A stretch of DNA of 51,624 nt, taken from a bacterium. GTDB taxonomy: Bacteria; Verrucomicrobiota; Kiritimatiellia; CAIKKV01; CAITUY01. This document shows, one piece after another, positions 1-8,813 of the stretch. The position numbers were made by a program, and so were the translations under genes. The notes below the pieces were generated by a model. The model was not told where the DNA came from and did no database searches. It saw only the letters and a list, made by a program, of their open reading frames with translations. Position 1 is the stretch's first letter, and every line of letters starts with the position of its first letter. The DNA lies in contig JBAWZF010000019.1 in NCBI GenBank assembly GCA_037143175.1, forward strand, positions 1-51,624. The letters run 5' to 3'.

Positions 1-65
1 ATCTTGACCCTTTTCATCAGATTTAATTCAGGAACGGCACGCGGTCATAATTCGGTTGGCAACAC
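1..65. repeat. 65-base direct repeat, copy 1
   Basis: This stretch recurs at 229-293 with a single difference (T at 56, C at 284). The match ends abruptly at base 65 because the following bases differ. It starts at the window edge, so this copy may extend further left. On the minus strand a frame through the repeat reads a short tail ending in stop, but nothing shows that it is coding. The family of the repeat is not recognised. Confidence 0.85.
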
Positions 66-228
66 GTAAAGATGACCTGTAACCATAACCGGAGCAGCCT
101 AAAGCAGGAGTGAAACAAAACGATCCACCCATCCTCGTCGTAACTGCCTGAAACTTTTTCGACGGCATTGAAAAATATCGGGAAATTATACGACGGCACT
201 GGGGACTTTTTACGATCAGAGTGCGGAA
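66..228. other. Spacer between the two repeat copies, no gene seen
   Basis: No convincing reading frame or RNA gene was found here. The spacer contains two short near-copies, CGACGGCATTG at 160 and CGACGGCACTG at 191. It looks like decayed intergenic or mobile-element-border sequence, but no transposase or known terminal inverted repeat is visible. Confidence 0.4.
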
Positions 229-293
229 ATCTTGACCCTTTTCATCAGATTTAATTCAGGAACGGCACGCGGTCATAATTCGGTCGGCAACAC
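229..293. repeat. 65-base direct repeat, copy 2
   Basis: Second copy of the repeat at 1-65, 64 of 65 bases identical. Its right end at 293 abuts the first recognisable codon of a broken GH20 hexosaminidase at 296. The repeat edge therefore coincides with a gene breakpoint. Confidence 0.85.
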
Positions 294-295
294 TT

Positions 296-478
296 TGGAC
301 CGAATATATAGCCGACAGGGATTACCTTGACTACATGGGCTTTCCCCGTATTTGCGCGCTTTCTGAAGTACTCTGGCTGAACGCGGAGAAGAAGCACTAC
401 GCCGGCTTTCTGGAGCGACTGCGCCTCCATCGTGAACGTCTCACCGCACTGGGTGTCAATGCACACCCGAGACCTTAG
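296..478 (+). pseudogene. C-terminal fragment of a GH20 beta-N-acetylhexosaminidase
   Basis: An open frame of 60 codons ending in TAG translates as the tail of a GH20 beta-hexosaminidase. It begins WTEYIAD, continues through YMGFPRICALSEVLW, then a helix, and ends in LTALGVN with a short tail. In intact family members the WTEY tryptophan and tyrosine belong to the active-site barrel near the C-terminus. The upstream ~400 residues, including the catalytic Asp-Glu pair, are absent because the frame meets the repeat ending at 293. There is no start codon or ribosome site, so this is a remnant. It is convergent with the YhcH-type gene. The minus-strand frame over the same bases is a shadow. Confidence 0.75.
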
Positions 479-592
479 TGCTGCGGAGCGAGCATGCACT
501 AAAGGCGGTTCATCCGTGCTAAGTGGCGGCAATGGTGGCGGAGGAAGATTTCCGGTTTTTCAATGATCTATGTCTTATGCATCGTCAGTATC

Positions 593-1045
593 CTATTTCA
601 CCAACACCTTGACCACGACCTTGAGCACCGGCGAGGGCTGGTCGTGCGCCAGGCAAGGCATGTGGGCATCTTCCGGAAAGAAGACCAGGAAGTCACCGGC
701 GCGCGCGGTCACAACGTCACCGGAGCCGGCGAGCAACAGACAGTCCTTTTCCGCCGAATAGGGCTGCGTCTCCGTCAGGTTGCCGAGCTGTGCCCAGCCT
801 AGGCTCTCGATCCCGGACGCCACGAACTGGACGTCGATGTAACGGCGATGCGCCTCCCATAGCCCCTTCTCCCGGGGTTTGGTATCATACCGCTGCACCA
901 GGGCAAAAACCGTGTCGCCATCGATGTCGTAACGCCCGGACTCCATGGCGGAGAAATCGTGGGCGGCAAGATAGTCGAACGCCTTCTTGAGGTTTTCGCC
1001 CAGCCCCTTATAGAGCCCGGCATGCTTCAGTTGGTCTATGATCAT
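593..1045 (-). CDS. YhcH/YjgK/YiaL family protein (DUF386)
   Basis: A 150-residue cupin-fold protein of the YhcH/YjgK/YiaL family, which includes the EbgC-type subunit. Family landmarks are the central WEAHRRYIDVQF segment, the acidic GDFLVFFPEDAHMP loop with its metal-binding residues, and the C-terminal KVVVKV strand. Members usually sit in sugar operons and are thought to act as sugar anomerases or accessory enzymes in sialic acid and uronate use. The exact substrate here is unknown. The start is supported by GAAAGGAA about 8 bases upstream of ATG. It lies downstream of the Gfo/Idh/MocA gene after a 138-base gap, so it may be the last gene of the operon or have its own promoter. Confidence 0.9.
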   Translation of the reverse strand: MIIDQLKHAGLYKGLGENLKKAFDYLAAHDFSAMESGRYDIDGDTVFALVQRYDTKPREKGLWEAHRRYIDVQFVASGIESLGWAQLGNLTETQPYSAEKDCLLLAGSGDVVTARAGDFLVFFPEDAHMPCLAHDQPSPVLKVVVKVLVK

Positions 1046-1183
1046 GGTTTGTTTCCTTTCAATGATTTAATTGATACGCGTACTACACCATGTGATATAT
1101 CAGCATCAAGGTCATTTTTCTTGCCTATTATTAGTTCATGCGGATTTTGTTAATATAACACCAGACGTTTAGGAGACGCTACA
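1046..1183. other. Intergenic gap with short palindrome
   Basis: This 138-base AT-richer gap is the largest in an otherwise tightly packed operon. It contains a perfect 10-base palindrome TGATATATCA at 1093-1102 and TTGATACGCG at 1071-1080. The latter resembles the TGATATGC repeats near the AraC gene. No strong -35/-10 pair was identified with confidence. Confidence 0.4.
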
Positions 1184-2242
1184 CTAGAGTTTCCAGACGA
1201 CATCTACCGCCTGGCCACTCCTTGAACTCTGCTGGATATGGGCAATCAACTCATCCACGTCATACCCCGTTGTTCGCCATTGGGCTCCCTGTGTTCCTCC
1301 CTCGATATTCTTGCAGAAGAACTGAACCGCCCCGTCAAAGGGCGAGACCGCCTCATAACGGTATTCGGTGGTATTGCCGCTGGCGATATCATAATGAAGC
1401 AGGAGGGACGCCTTGTTGTAGGGGTTGTCCCATTGGGCACTGAAGATCTCCAGTCGCCCGCCGGTGCCGTTGATCTCCACCCGCTCGTCCCAACCGTCGC
1501 GCAGGAAACCGATGTGCTTGAGCGGATGCGCCCAGACCTCGAAATCCACCAATCCATTTTGCGTTTCCATCAGCGCCATGGCGTGCAGGTCATAGTCGCG
1601 GTCATCCGGCATATGGACTTTCCCGTAGACATTGTGCGGCCGCCCCAGCAGGAAGCAAATCAGGTCCAGGATATGACTGCCCCCACAGACCAGAATACCG
1701 CCGCCATAGTTCTTCCGGACCTGCGATATCCCACCCGGCGGGGTGTGGAAGAAGCCGGAGGCAGGATTGCCATCCCACACATCCCCCCAGCATTGATGGG
1801 ATCGGATGTGCGTGGAGACGATTGTACCCAAGCCAGGCAACAGCTCCTTCGCCTTGGCAACCGCCGGAATGAACCGCTTCATGTAGGAGGTATAGAATAT
1901 TGTTCCTTTCACCTCCGCGGCTTTCACGATTTCCAGGGAGTCGGCGGGGTTCTCCGTCAGGGTCTTCTCGCAGATCACAGCCTTTCCGGCGGCGATCGCC
2001 GCCAGACAGATGGCCTTGTGCACCGATGATAAGGCCGTGATGACCACGGTATTCACCTCCGCATCCGCCACGATCTCCTTCCAGTCCGCCGTGTAACGCG
2101 CCTTGAATTTCTCCGCGTAGGGCCGGGCATTCGGCTCGACGAGGTCGCAGACCCACCTGACCTCTGCCCCGGCCTTCTCCAGCCCGGAAAAATGAAACTT
2201 CGAAATATTCCCGCACCCGATAACACCCGCTATAACTTTCAT
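1184..2242 (-). CDS. Gfo/Idh/MocA family NAD(P)-dependent oxidoreductase
   Basis: A 352-residue sugar oxidoreductase. The N-terminal Rossmann fold shows the GVIGCGNISKFH nucleotide loop at residues ~5-16. The usual EKP catalytic lysine region appears as CEKTL, with threonine in place of proline. The C-terminal alpha/beta domain has a GGILVCGGSHILDL helix with the usual active-site histidine. Such enzymes act on inositol, hexoses, uronates or aminosugars; the substrate here cannot be read from sequence. I chose ATG at 2242 because GGAGAG lies 8 bases upstream; a GTG five codons earlier would overlap that site. It follows a URO-D gene by 18 bases and is co-transcribed with it. Confidence 0.9.
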   Translation of the reverse strand: MKVIAGVIGCGNISKFHFSGLEKAGAEVRWVCDLVEPNARPYAEKFKARYTADWKEIVADAEVNTVVITALSSVHKAICLAAIAAGKAVICEKTLTENPADSLEIVKAAEVKGTIFYTSYMKRFIPAVAKAKELLPGLGTIVSTHIRSHQCWGDVWDGNPASGFFHTPPGGISQVRKNYGGGILVCGGSHILDLICFLLGRPHNVYGKVHMPDDRDYDLHAMALMETQNGLVDFEVWAHPLKHIGFLRDGWDERVEINGTGGRLEIFSAQWDNPYNKASLLLHYDIASGNTTEYRYEAVSPFDGAVQFFCKNIEGGTQGAQWRTTGYDVDELIAHIQQSSRSGQAVDVVWKL

Positions 2243-2260
2243 ATTCTTGCTCTCCACTGA

Positions 2261-3412
2261 TTACCCGGTCACTTTTCCCAATTTCCTGCCCATATTGATC
2301 ATGGCGGCAATGTTCTCTTCCGTTGTCTCCCGGCCGACCTGGTCGCCCGTCCCTAGGATCAACCGCCGCTTGTCCGGCCCCCATTGCCTGAAGATCTCCG
2401 CCACCTCCCGCTCGACATCGGCGGGCGTGCCGCGGATCAAGGTTTCCACCGTATGGACATTGCCGTTGACGGTCACCCGGTCTCCCAGGATCCGGCGTAC
2501 CTCGCCAAGGTCGGCAATGTCCCCGCCCGGGGCGCGCTCGAAGGGGCACACGCAATCGGCCCCGCAGTCGGCGAGATCGGCCAGCACGGCATGGCTCTTG
2601 CCGTGAAAATGGATATGTAGCAGTTTCCCTGCGGCGTGGAGCTCATCGGCCACGGCCCGGATGACCGGCTTGTCCCAGCGTCGCCAGAGGTCCGGCCCGA
2701 TCAAGGACACACATGACCAGGCGCAACCGATGCAGAAGGACTCGGCCGTCGTCCGTGCTGCCGCCACCCGCGCCAACCGGCACATCCACTCAATGTACTC
2801 CTCGTGCAGTTGCTCGAAGAAGGCCTCATGCTCCATCAGATCGAAGATTCCCTGCTCCAGTCCGCCTTCGCGCGGCAGGGCGATGTAGTCGAAGAACGGG
2901 AACCCGAGCCACAACTCCAGCAGGTAGTCCTCCCCGACGGCATCCACCGCCTGGTTCACTGGCCGCCAGTCCGCCTCCTCGACACAGCCCAGGCTGACCG
3001 CCTTGTAGGCGGGCCAGTCCCGGATAAAATCCTTGATGGGCCGTTCCATCGCCCACGACGGTTCATGGCGGTCGTAGACCTGGCTTGACGTGAGAGTCCC
3101 GTGAGGCGTGACATGGGTCATCCGCGACTCGAACCGTCCCTCGGCCAGTTCCGTCCAGCGTTCCGTGCTCTTGACGTCAGGCGCGGGGATGCTGGTGAAG
3201 ACAGCCCCCCACCCTTCCGTACCGTAGTGACGGAAGGTCTTCAGCAGGGCCTCCCAGAGCGGAATCTCCCGCTCGAACCGGATCATGTCCACGCCCAGTA
3301 ACCGGGCGGGCAGATAGTACCAGAACTCCGGGGCCACCGGCACGGTATCGGCCAGTTCCCCGCGATAGGCGGCCAACATGCGTTGTTTCGGGGTCATTGT
3401 CATCGCTTTCAT
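2261..3412 (-). CDS. URO-D superfamily protein A (methyltransferase-like)
   Basis: A 383-residue member of the uroporphyrinogen decarboxylase superfamily, of the MtaA/CmuA-like type rather than the heme enzyme. It opens with MTPKQRMLAAYRGELADTVP, the usual N-terminal motif of these proteins. The position that holds the His-x-Cys zinc ligands in MtaA reads HIHFHG (H266, H268, H270). It is followed by GADCVCPFE and VNGNVHTVETLIRGTP, and then a GTGDQV turn. Such proteins move methyl groups to or from corrinoids or thiols; no substrate is known here. ATG at 3412 has AAAGGAG eight bases upstream and overlaps the preceding stop as ATGA. An upstream in-frame extension of 45 codons lacks family similarity. 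Confidence 0.85.
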   Translation of the reverse strand: MKAMTMTPKQRMLAAYRGELADTVPVAPEFWYYLPARLLGVDMIRFEREIPLWEALLKTFRHYGTEGWGAVFTSIPAPDVKSTERWTELAEGRFESRMTHVTPHGTLTSSQVYDRHEPSWAMERPIKDFIRDWPAYKAVSLGCVEEADWRPVNQAVDAVGEDYLLELWLGFPFFDYIALPREGGLEQGIFDLMEHEAFFEQLHEEYIEWMCRLARVAAARTTAESFCIGCAWSCVSLIGPDLWRRWDKPVIRAVADELHAAGKLLHIHFHGKSHAVLADLADCGADCVCPFERAPGGDIADLGEVRRILGDRVTVNGNVHTVETLIRGTPADVEREVAEIFRQWGPDKRRLILGTGDQVGRETTEENIAAMINMGRKLGKVTG

Positions 3413-4446
3413 GGTGTCAACTCCTTTACCGCCGAATACATTGCCTCGACATTGGCAATAGGCGTATCCCGGTCGAAGGACCAGGCGCAGAGCGTCGTGG
3501 CGGGTGCGGGAGCACAGTCGGTCACCATGACACGTGTCAACGCACAAATCGCATCCGGGCTCGCATTGCGCATCACCAAAGGGTCAACCAGCGGGCGCAT
3601 GGCAACGCCAGGCAGATGGCGGACCGCCAGAGGCAGGTTGGTGCCCGGGCCCAACTCGATGGACTTGACTCCCGGAATGTCGGCGAAAGCTTCAAGCAAA
3701 TGACTGGAGGATCCGCAGGAGTGATAGTTTGCCCGAGTGAATTTTGCCGCAATGGCCTGGTTGGCCGGCAGCACCACCTCACGATACTGCTCGGCGGAAA
3801 TCAGGCTGGCCGAGCAATCCCCCAGATTCACCCGAGACAACGGCGGGGCGCCGATTTCAGCCCGGAGGCGCGCAAAGACCGCCTGGTAGAGCGCCCAGAT
3901 CTTGTCGAAAATCAGCCGCGCCCCTTTCGGGTCGTCCACTAGCAGGTAGAACAGTGTTTCCCCACAGAGCTGATGGGCGGTGGTAAAGGGGGCGTGAAGA
4001 TTCATCATCCCTGACTTGAGACCGAAGAGGTCGGCCTGATCGCCGTAAAGACGCTGCAGCTCATGATACTGACCAAGCAGGGTGTCAACAAACGGATGAT
4101 GCGCGGCCGCGCGCGGGTCGAGCCGCTCAATTTCCGCGACGCTCAAGTCCGCCCAGGCATGGCCCCGGGTCTCCAGCGTGGCATCCAACGGGCAGCATAC
4201 GGGTGTTCCCTGTGTGGCCTTGAGCAGGTCAATCGGCTGGATGAAGAGGCTGGGCGAAGGAGACGGGGTCGGACTCCCCACTCCGAAGCGACCCAGAACC
4301 TCGTAGAGGAACCGGCTCTCGGCGCGCTCCACATTAGCGCGATGGCCGGGATCGAAATAGAACGCGTCGCCATACGTCACACCAAGGTGCTTGCGGAAAA
4401 AAGCCGGCATGAAGTTCAGGCTGATGTCAACGGGATGGGAAGTCAT
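3409..4446 (-). CDS. URO-D superfamily protein B (methyltransferase-like)
   Basis: A 345-residue URO-D superfamily protein. The candidate metal site is YHSCGSSS with H242 and C244, matching the His-x-Cys-Gly pattern of corrinoid methyltransferases such as MtaA. It is distinct from its neighbour protein A, so this is not a recent tandem copy. It lacks a signal peptide and should act in the cytoplasm. ATG at 4446 is preceded by GAAAGAG. The longer in-frame upstream stretch is arginine-rich antisense-like sequence and is left out. It follows the SGNH gene by 14 bases and overlaps the next gene by 4 bases. Confidence 0.82.
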   Translation of the reverse strand: MTSHPVDISLNFMPAFFRKHLGVTYGDAFYFDPGHRANVERAESRFLYEVLGRFGVGSPTPSPSPSLFIQPIDLLKATQGTPVCCPLDATLETRGHAWADLSVAEIERLDPRAAAHHPFVDTLLGQYHELQRLYGDQADLFGLKSGMMNLHAPFTTAHQLCGETLFYLLVDDPKGARLIFDKIWALYQAVFARLRAEIGAPPLSRVNLGDCSASLISAEQYREVVLPANQAIAAKFTRANYHSCGSSSHLLEAFADIPGVKSIELGPGTNLPLAVRHLPGVAMRPLVDPLVMRNASPDAICALTRVMVTDCAPAPATTLCAWSFDRDTPIANVEAMYSAVKELTP

Positions 4447-4460
4447 CGCGGCTCTTTCAT

Positions 4461-5024
4461 TTATAAGTATTGCAGGATGGTTCGGGAAACGGCGTCGGCA
4501 CACGCGGTTCGCCCGATTGACGAAAGGTGTACGCCGTCCACGTCGAGGCAATCGTCCATTCGCTCCCGGATAACCGATCCCAGATCGTGGCAGGGGATCC
4601 CCTCTTTCTCCATCAACGATTGTGCCGCCTCATTATAGCGGTCAACATCCTTCGGCTCGAACAACCAGTTGTCTCGCCAGCCACGGGCTGCGCTCACCGG
4701 GGTGATCGTCCGCCAGATGATCTGGGCGTTGGTTTCCCTCAACCGTTGAAGAAGCACTCCCAGATTGCCCGCGAAGTCGGAAATCGGGATTTGGTTTGGG
4801 AAGCGATGGGGACACTGGCCCAGATCCCACAGACCATTGTTCCAGTAAATCACATCCGGCTTTCCACATTCAGCCAGCCAATCGCCCAACCGCATCAACG
4901 TGTAGAGGGCAAAGCGCCCATTGTCCGACGGTCCGAAGACCCGTGCCCGGCCCTCGAGCCGTTCCGCGACCAGGGGCTGATAACTCAGGCGGATCGAATC
5001 TCCCAGCAACAATACGGTTTTCAC
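4461..5024 (-). CDS. SGNH/GDSL hydrolase
   Basis: A 187-residue SGNH-fold esterase. Block I is LLLGDSIRLS with the nucleophile serine at residue 10. The WNNGLWDLG stretch corresponds to the block III asparagine region. The C-terminal DVDGVHLSSIG carries the Asp-x-x-His dyad of block V. There is no signal peptide. The family includes carbohydrate O-acetylesterases and lysophospholipases; the sugar operon favours a deacylating role on a glycan or its breakdown product. The start is GTG at 5024, preceded by GGAGG six bases away and overlapping the previous stop as GTGA. Confidence 0.85.
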   Translation of the reverse strand: MKTVLLLGDSIRLSYQPLVAERLEGRARVFGPSDNGRFALYTLMRLGDWLAECGKPDVIYWNNGLWDLGQCPHRFPNQIPISDFAGNLGVLLQRLRETNAQIIWRTITPVSAARGWRDNWLFEPKDVDRYNEAAQSLMEKEGIPCHDLGSVIRERMDDCLDVDGVHLSSIGRTACADAVSRTILQYL

Positions 5025-5956
5025 AAATGCCTCCGCCCGCAGTACTCACGGAATACGTCCAGCATATATTCGTAGTGCGCCAGTGGCATGCCGGGGAAAA
5101 TCGTGTTCGACGTGCCGAAGATATACCCGCCGCCGGGCGAGGCGTTTTCCAGGCAGTAGAGCGCGGATTTCCGGATCGCCTCCAGAGGGCCGTCCTGAAG
5201 CAGGTTGCATTGAACATTGCCCATCAGCGCCATCTTGCCGTAGCAGCGCTTCTTCGTCTGCGCGATATCCATCCCGGCCATCGGGTCCACAGACTGGAAG
5301 CAGGCGGCGCCCAATGACAGGTAGTCGTCCAGGATGGAATCAATATTGCCATCGGTGTGGACAAACGGAATGCAGCCCTGCGATTTGATAAAGTCCACCT
5401 GCCGCTTCAACTGCGGCGTGATGAATTCAGAGAACTGCGCGGGGGAGATGAAGGGGCCGGCATTGAAGGCGACATCGTTGACGAGATGAATGAACTCGGC
5501 ACCGGCATCAATGAGCTTCCCGATCTTGTCGATGGCGATGCGCGTCTTCTCGTCCGCAATGCGATGGATCTCATCTGGCTGCTCCATCAACATCACAGCG
5601 AACTCCGTCCAGTCCGTGAGGCCCTCGATGGACCAGATGGATTGCCCCACAATGCTTCCGATGAGAATGTCATCGCCGAATGTTTTCCTGGCCGCCACCA
5701 CTCCGTCAGGATCGCTCCAGGGCCAGAAGACTGCCAGGGCGTCCCACTGGTAGCGCTCGACGATTTTCTGATAGATATCCATGCACTGGCCGATCATCCG
5801 ATCCTTGTCGGCAGCGGAACAGCCGTCCCAGGCCCGGCGGTCGGGAAATTGCAGACCGAAGGCCTCCTTCTCCAGTTCGAACATGATCTCGAAATGGGGC
5901 GGCCGATCCGGCTCCTCGAAGCGCAAGGCCTTCAACATCCGTTCCTTGCCGGTCAT
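5021..5956 (-). CDS. URO-D superfamily protein C (methyltransferase-like)
   Basis: A 311-residue URO-D superfamily protein starting MTGKERMLKALRFEEPDRPP, the hallmark N-terminus of the family. The candidate metal site is FVHTDGN (H200, D202), where aspartate replaces the cysteine seen in MtaA-like enzymes. MALMGNVQCNLL and a GGGYIFGTSNTIFPGMP C-terminal loop follow. HxDG-type members are common in PVC genomes and their reaction is unknown. ATG at 5956 has AGAGAGG upstream and overlaps the preceding stop as ATGA. An in-frame 80-codon upstream extension is an antisense artefact inside the beta-helix gene. Confidence 0.85.
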   Translation of the reverse strand: MTGKERMLKALRFEEPDRPPHFEIMFELEKEAFGLQFPDRRAWDGCSAADKDRMIGQCMDIYQKIVERYQWDALAVFWPWSDPDGVVAARKTFGDDILIGSIVGQSIWSIEGLTDWTEFAVMLMEQPDEIHRIADEKTRIAIDKIGKLIDAGAEFIHLVNDVAFNAGPFISPAQFSEFITPQLKRQVDFIKSQGCIPFVHTDGNIDSILDDYLSLGAACFQSVDPMAGMDIAQTKKRCYGKMALMGNVQCNLLQDGPLEAIRKSALYCLENASPGGGYIFGTSNTIFPGMPLAHYEYMLDVFREYCGRRHL

Positions 5957-8064
5957 GTGAGGCCTCTCTTCTCCTGCGGCCTTGGGCCGACGTTCGACAG
6001 GTCGATGGGTTTGATTCCTATGGCGAAGGCCGGGCTCTCCGGCAGGAGCCGGAAGTCCCGGGCCGCGAAATCCGCGAAACACGGATCGGCGACGACGGAG
6101 TGGCCGTCGAGGCCGTGGGCCCGGAGCGCTTCCAGGTCCAGTTTGTCCTCCTCCTTTGGACCGCTCTTGTTCCATGGCGCGCCCGCTGTCGACCACAGCA
6201 AGTTATGATCCGACATGAAGCCGGGCTTACGCAGGTCGCTGCCGTAGTTGGTGGCGAACAGCGGCGCGCCGTCGCTGACCACGATGTTGTTCTGGAAGGT
6301 AAAGCCGCGCCATTCGGGAAGTGTCTTGGCCATGGTAACCTGCCCGCCCGCGCCGGCCGCGAAGATGTTGTTGCGGACGATGTTCTCGCGGCCGTAATGC
6401 TGGAAGAAGCCCTCGGTGTTGGTGTCGTACGTGACGTTGTCCTCCACGACGATATGCGAGCTGCCCTCGTCCAGGTAAATGCCCCAACCCCCATAGTTGG
6501 CACATTTGACGTCGTGAATCCGATTGCCGCGGATGGTCGTCCCGGGTTGGACTCCGAGAGTGTAGATCCCGCCCATGTCGCTAAGCCAGCCGGACCCGAG
6601 GTGGTGGATGTGGTTGTATTCGATATGGTTGTCGCGGCAGACCGACTCCATGAATCCCCATTTCCAACCGCAGGAGATGCCACTGTAGAAGAGGTCGTGG
6701 ATGTGGTTGTGGGCAACGACATTGCCGTAACTGTGCTGGATGAAAACACCCACCGCCTGGTGGAATACCCGCCCCGCGTGGTGGATATGGTTGTCGGTAA
6801 CCACGTTATTGCCGGTCCGCCGCGCACGGGGACCGTCCACGTCCGAGCCGCCAACCTTGACACCACCGGCGCCGAGATCGCGCAGTTCGTTGCCAACGAT
6901 GCGGATGGCGTGGCAGGCGTCGGCGATCTCGATGGCGCACCAGCCGACATGCTCGACGACGCACTCCTCGAAGGAGCAGTTCCGCGCGGCCTCGAGGCGG
7001 ATCACACCGGGGATGTTGAAGGCGGCCTGGGGGGCGGACGCGTAATTCCCGTCATTGGGCCAACTGCGCATGCCCTCGCCCGGGTTACAGGCGTTCGGAT
7101 CCCAGCCGCCGGGCGGCAGGGGCGCGTCGGTGTGGCGGAAGGTCAGCCCCGTGAACCGCAGGTTCTGGGCAAGCTGCCCGGCGTCCGCGTCGCCAGTGAT
7201 GGTCAGCAGTTGGCTCATCCGCGGGGCGAAGATCTCCACCGTCTCGAGGGTCTCCCCCTCCAGCGGGATGTAGTAGATCATCCCGGCGTGCCGATCAAGA
7301 TACCATTCCCCTGGCTCGGTCAGGGCCTCGAACACGTTCTGGACATAATACTTGGCGAAGCGGGGCTGATGATCGTCCGTGAGGCGGAAGATGCTCGGAC
7401 GGTCGCAGACGACCCGGCGCGTCCGCTCATCGAAGGCAACGACGTCCATGTGCTCGTCGTTCCAGTAATGCATTACCACCACTTCGACATCCGCCAGGTT
7501 CCGCCAGTTATGGAAATCACCCTCCTTGGCGACGAAGCAGGCGCTCCCCTCGTGGAACTCCGCCTTCAACCCCTTGCCCGGGACATCCTCGATCCAGAAC
7601 CAGTCGGACTTCGGCAGTTTCGGGCGCTGGGCACGGCGGCCATTGACGAACAGCGAGCGGAACCGCCATTCGCCGCGGGCGACCTCCGGCAATTCCAGCG
7701 TCCAGCACGGACGGCCATTCACCTCGCCGGGCTTCCACCCCTCCAGCTTGCGGCCGCCATCCAGAATCGGCGTCTCGCCCGGAAAGGCAGTGAAGTGGAT
7801 GCCGGATGCGTCCTCGGGCCCGAAGGTCAGCGGCTCCTTGAGCGCGTAGACCCCGCCGCGCACCCGCACGGCGGCCTGCCCGGAGACGCCTTGGGGCCTC
7901 CAAGCTCCATTCTGATAGGCAGGCGGCTGCGAACGGTGGCGCACGCGGTTGCGCGCGCCCACCAAGGTAGCGAGCGGGCCATCCGTCCCGTCCGTATTCG
8001 GCTCGGGCAGACGCCCGGTCCAGTTATCATTGCCGATCGTAGAGACATAGAGCGTGTCTTCCAT
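5953..8064 (-). CDS. Right-handed parallel beta-helix repeat protein, likely glycan-active
   Basis: A 703-residue protein with an N-terminal LYVSTIGNDNWTG segment typical of pectate-lyase-like beta-helix enzymes. A beta-sandwich-like insertion follows, then many short helix turns containing DNHIHHAGR, HNHIHDLFYSGI and EYNHIHHLGSG. The overall layout is reminiscent of GH141- or GH120-type proteins, but I cannot assign a family with certainty. No signal peptide is seen, so action on imported oligosaccharide is likely. ATG at 8064 has GGGGAG upstream. ATG at 8082, overlapping the previous stop, is the alternative start and would add six residues. It is the longest gene of the operon and probably provides the glycan-cleaving step. 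Confidence 0.82.
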   Translation of the reverse strand: MEDTLYVSTIGNDNWTGRLPEPNTDGTDGPLATLVGARNRVRHRSQPPAYQNGAWRPQGVSGQAAVRVRGGVYALKEPLTFGPEDASGIHFTAFPGETPILDGGRKLEGWKPGEVNGRPCWTLELPEVARGEWRFRSLFVNGRRAQRPKLPKSDWFWIEDVPGKGLKAEFHEGSACFVAKEGDFHNWRNLADVEVVVMHYWNDEHMDVVAFDERTRRVVCDRPSIFRLTDDHQPRFAKYYVQNVFEALTEPGEWYLDRHAGMIYYIPLEGETLETVEIFAPRMSQLLTITGDADAGQLAQNLRFTGLTFRHTDAPLPPGGWDPNACNPGEGMRSWPNDGNYASAPQAAFNIPGVIRLEAARNCSFEECVVEHVGWCAIEIADACHAIRIVGNELRDLGAGGVKVGGSDVDGPRARRTGNNVVTDNHIHHAGRVFHQAVGVFIQHSYGNVVAHNHIHDLFYSGISCGWKWGFMESVCRDNHIEYNHIHHLGSGWLSDMGGIYTLGVQPGTTIRGNRIHDVKCANYGGWGIYLDEGSSHIVVEDNVTYDTNTEGFFQHYGRENIVRNNIFAAGAGGQVTMAKTLPEWRGFTFQNNIVVSDGAPLFATNYGSDLRKPGFMSDHNLLWSTAGAPWNKSGPKEEDKLDLEALRAHGLDGHSVVADPCFADFAARDFRLLPESPAFAIGIKPIDLSNVGPRPQEKRGLT

Positions 8065-8078
8065 TGTTTGCTCCCCGG

Positions 8079-8813
8079 TCATAATCCTATTGCCTGTTTG
8101 GTGGTTTCAGACATGAGATTCCCCACCGTTTTCAGTCCCGCATAACTCCAATGATACGTATCCCGCAGGGCGGCCCCGCTGGAATCCACAGCGAACACAT
8201 TGGCCTCACTGGCGGCGATTTCGGCAATGGCCTGGTTGAACTCCACCATGGAGACACCCCCTGTCATGGACTGGAATTGCGTCATGACAATGAGGGCGCC
8301 AGGAAGCTCCGCCTTGATCTTGTTCAGATGCGCAATGGTGTTCGTCTTCCACACGCTGACCGGAGTCCCCGCGATGGCATCATTGATGCCGAGACTGAAC
8401 CAGACCACCCACTGGCGATCGGACGGCAACTGCGTCTTGCCGGCGTTGACCCGCCGGAGGAACTTGGTCCAATAGCCGGACGGCGCCCCAACGGCCCACT
8501 CCGAAATTACAGAGCCCCCCTGCCCGGTCTTGATGAGGTACACCTGCGAGTGGTTCTTGAACACTCCTGACTCAACTGAATTCGCCAGGGCATTCTCTAA
8601 TCCGTGACAGGTGTCGTAGTGGGACTCCAACCCCGTATGGTCGCGCAGATTATTGACCCCCAGTTGCAGGGACTCGAACCCGAACAGGCCGCTCGTCAGA
8701 TTCATGATCTGCAAGCACGAGTTCGCCGCAAGCTCCGCCGGGGTGGCATCGGAGTTCAATCCGATGCCGCCCGAATTGCTTTCGCCGTTAAGGACAATGG
8801 CCAGCGCCGTCAC
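8079..8813 (-). CDS. SGNH-fold carbohydrate esterase (sialate O-acetylesterase-like)
   Basis: A 244-residue esterase. Block I is IVLNGESNSGG, matching the G[QE]SN pattern of the SASA/CE6-type sialate and xylan O-acetylesterases. The WFSLGINDA block supplies the Gly/Asn pair. DTYHWSYAG near the C-terminus supplies the catalytic Asp and His. It lacks a signal peptide. It is translationally coupled to the dehydrogenase before it through a GTGA overlap at 8810-8813. The likely role is removing acetyl groups from a sugar processed by the same operon; the substrate is inference only. Confidence 0.83.
   Translation of the reverse strand: MTALAIVLNGESNSGGIGLNSDATPAELAANSCLQIMNLTSGLFGFESLQLGVNNLRDHTGLESHYDTCHGLENALANSVESGVFKNHSQVYLIKTGQGGSVISEWAVGAPSGYWTKFLRRVNAGKTQLPSDRQWVVWFSLGINDAIAGTPVSVWKTNTIAHLNKIKAELPGALIVMTQFQSMTGGVSMVEFNQAIAEIAASEANVFAVDSSGAALRDTYHWSYAGLKTVGNLMSETTKQAIGL

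Noticed and set aside
476-505. Near-inverted repeat around AGTGC...GCACT after the GH20 remnant
   Set aside because: The arms are short and imperfect, with no T-run, so neither a terminator nor an integration site is supported.
251-532. A 93-codon minus-strand frame across the repeat and the GH20 remnant
   Set aside because: The plus-strand translation of the same bases matches GH20, and this frame lacks a ribosome site or homologous pattern.
6100-8145. A 681-codon open frame on the plus strand opposite the beta-helix gene
   Set aside because: It is a GC-rich antisense shadow with no recognisable domain; the minus-strand frame has clear beta-helix motifs and proper ribosome and coupling signals.
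8640-8690. A GTTGCAGGGACTCGAACCCG-like tRNA arm
   Set aside because: It lies inside the SGNH esterase reading frame, and no acceptor stem or anticodon arm can be built around it.
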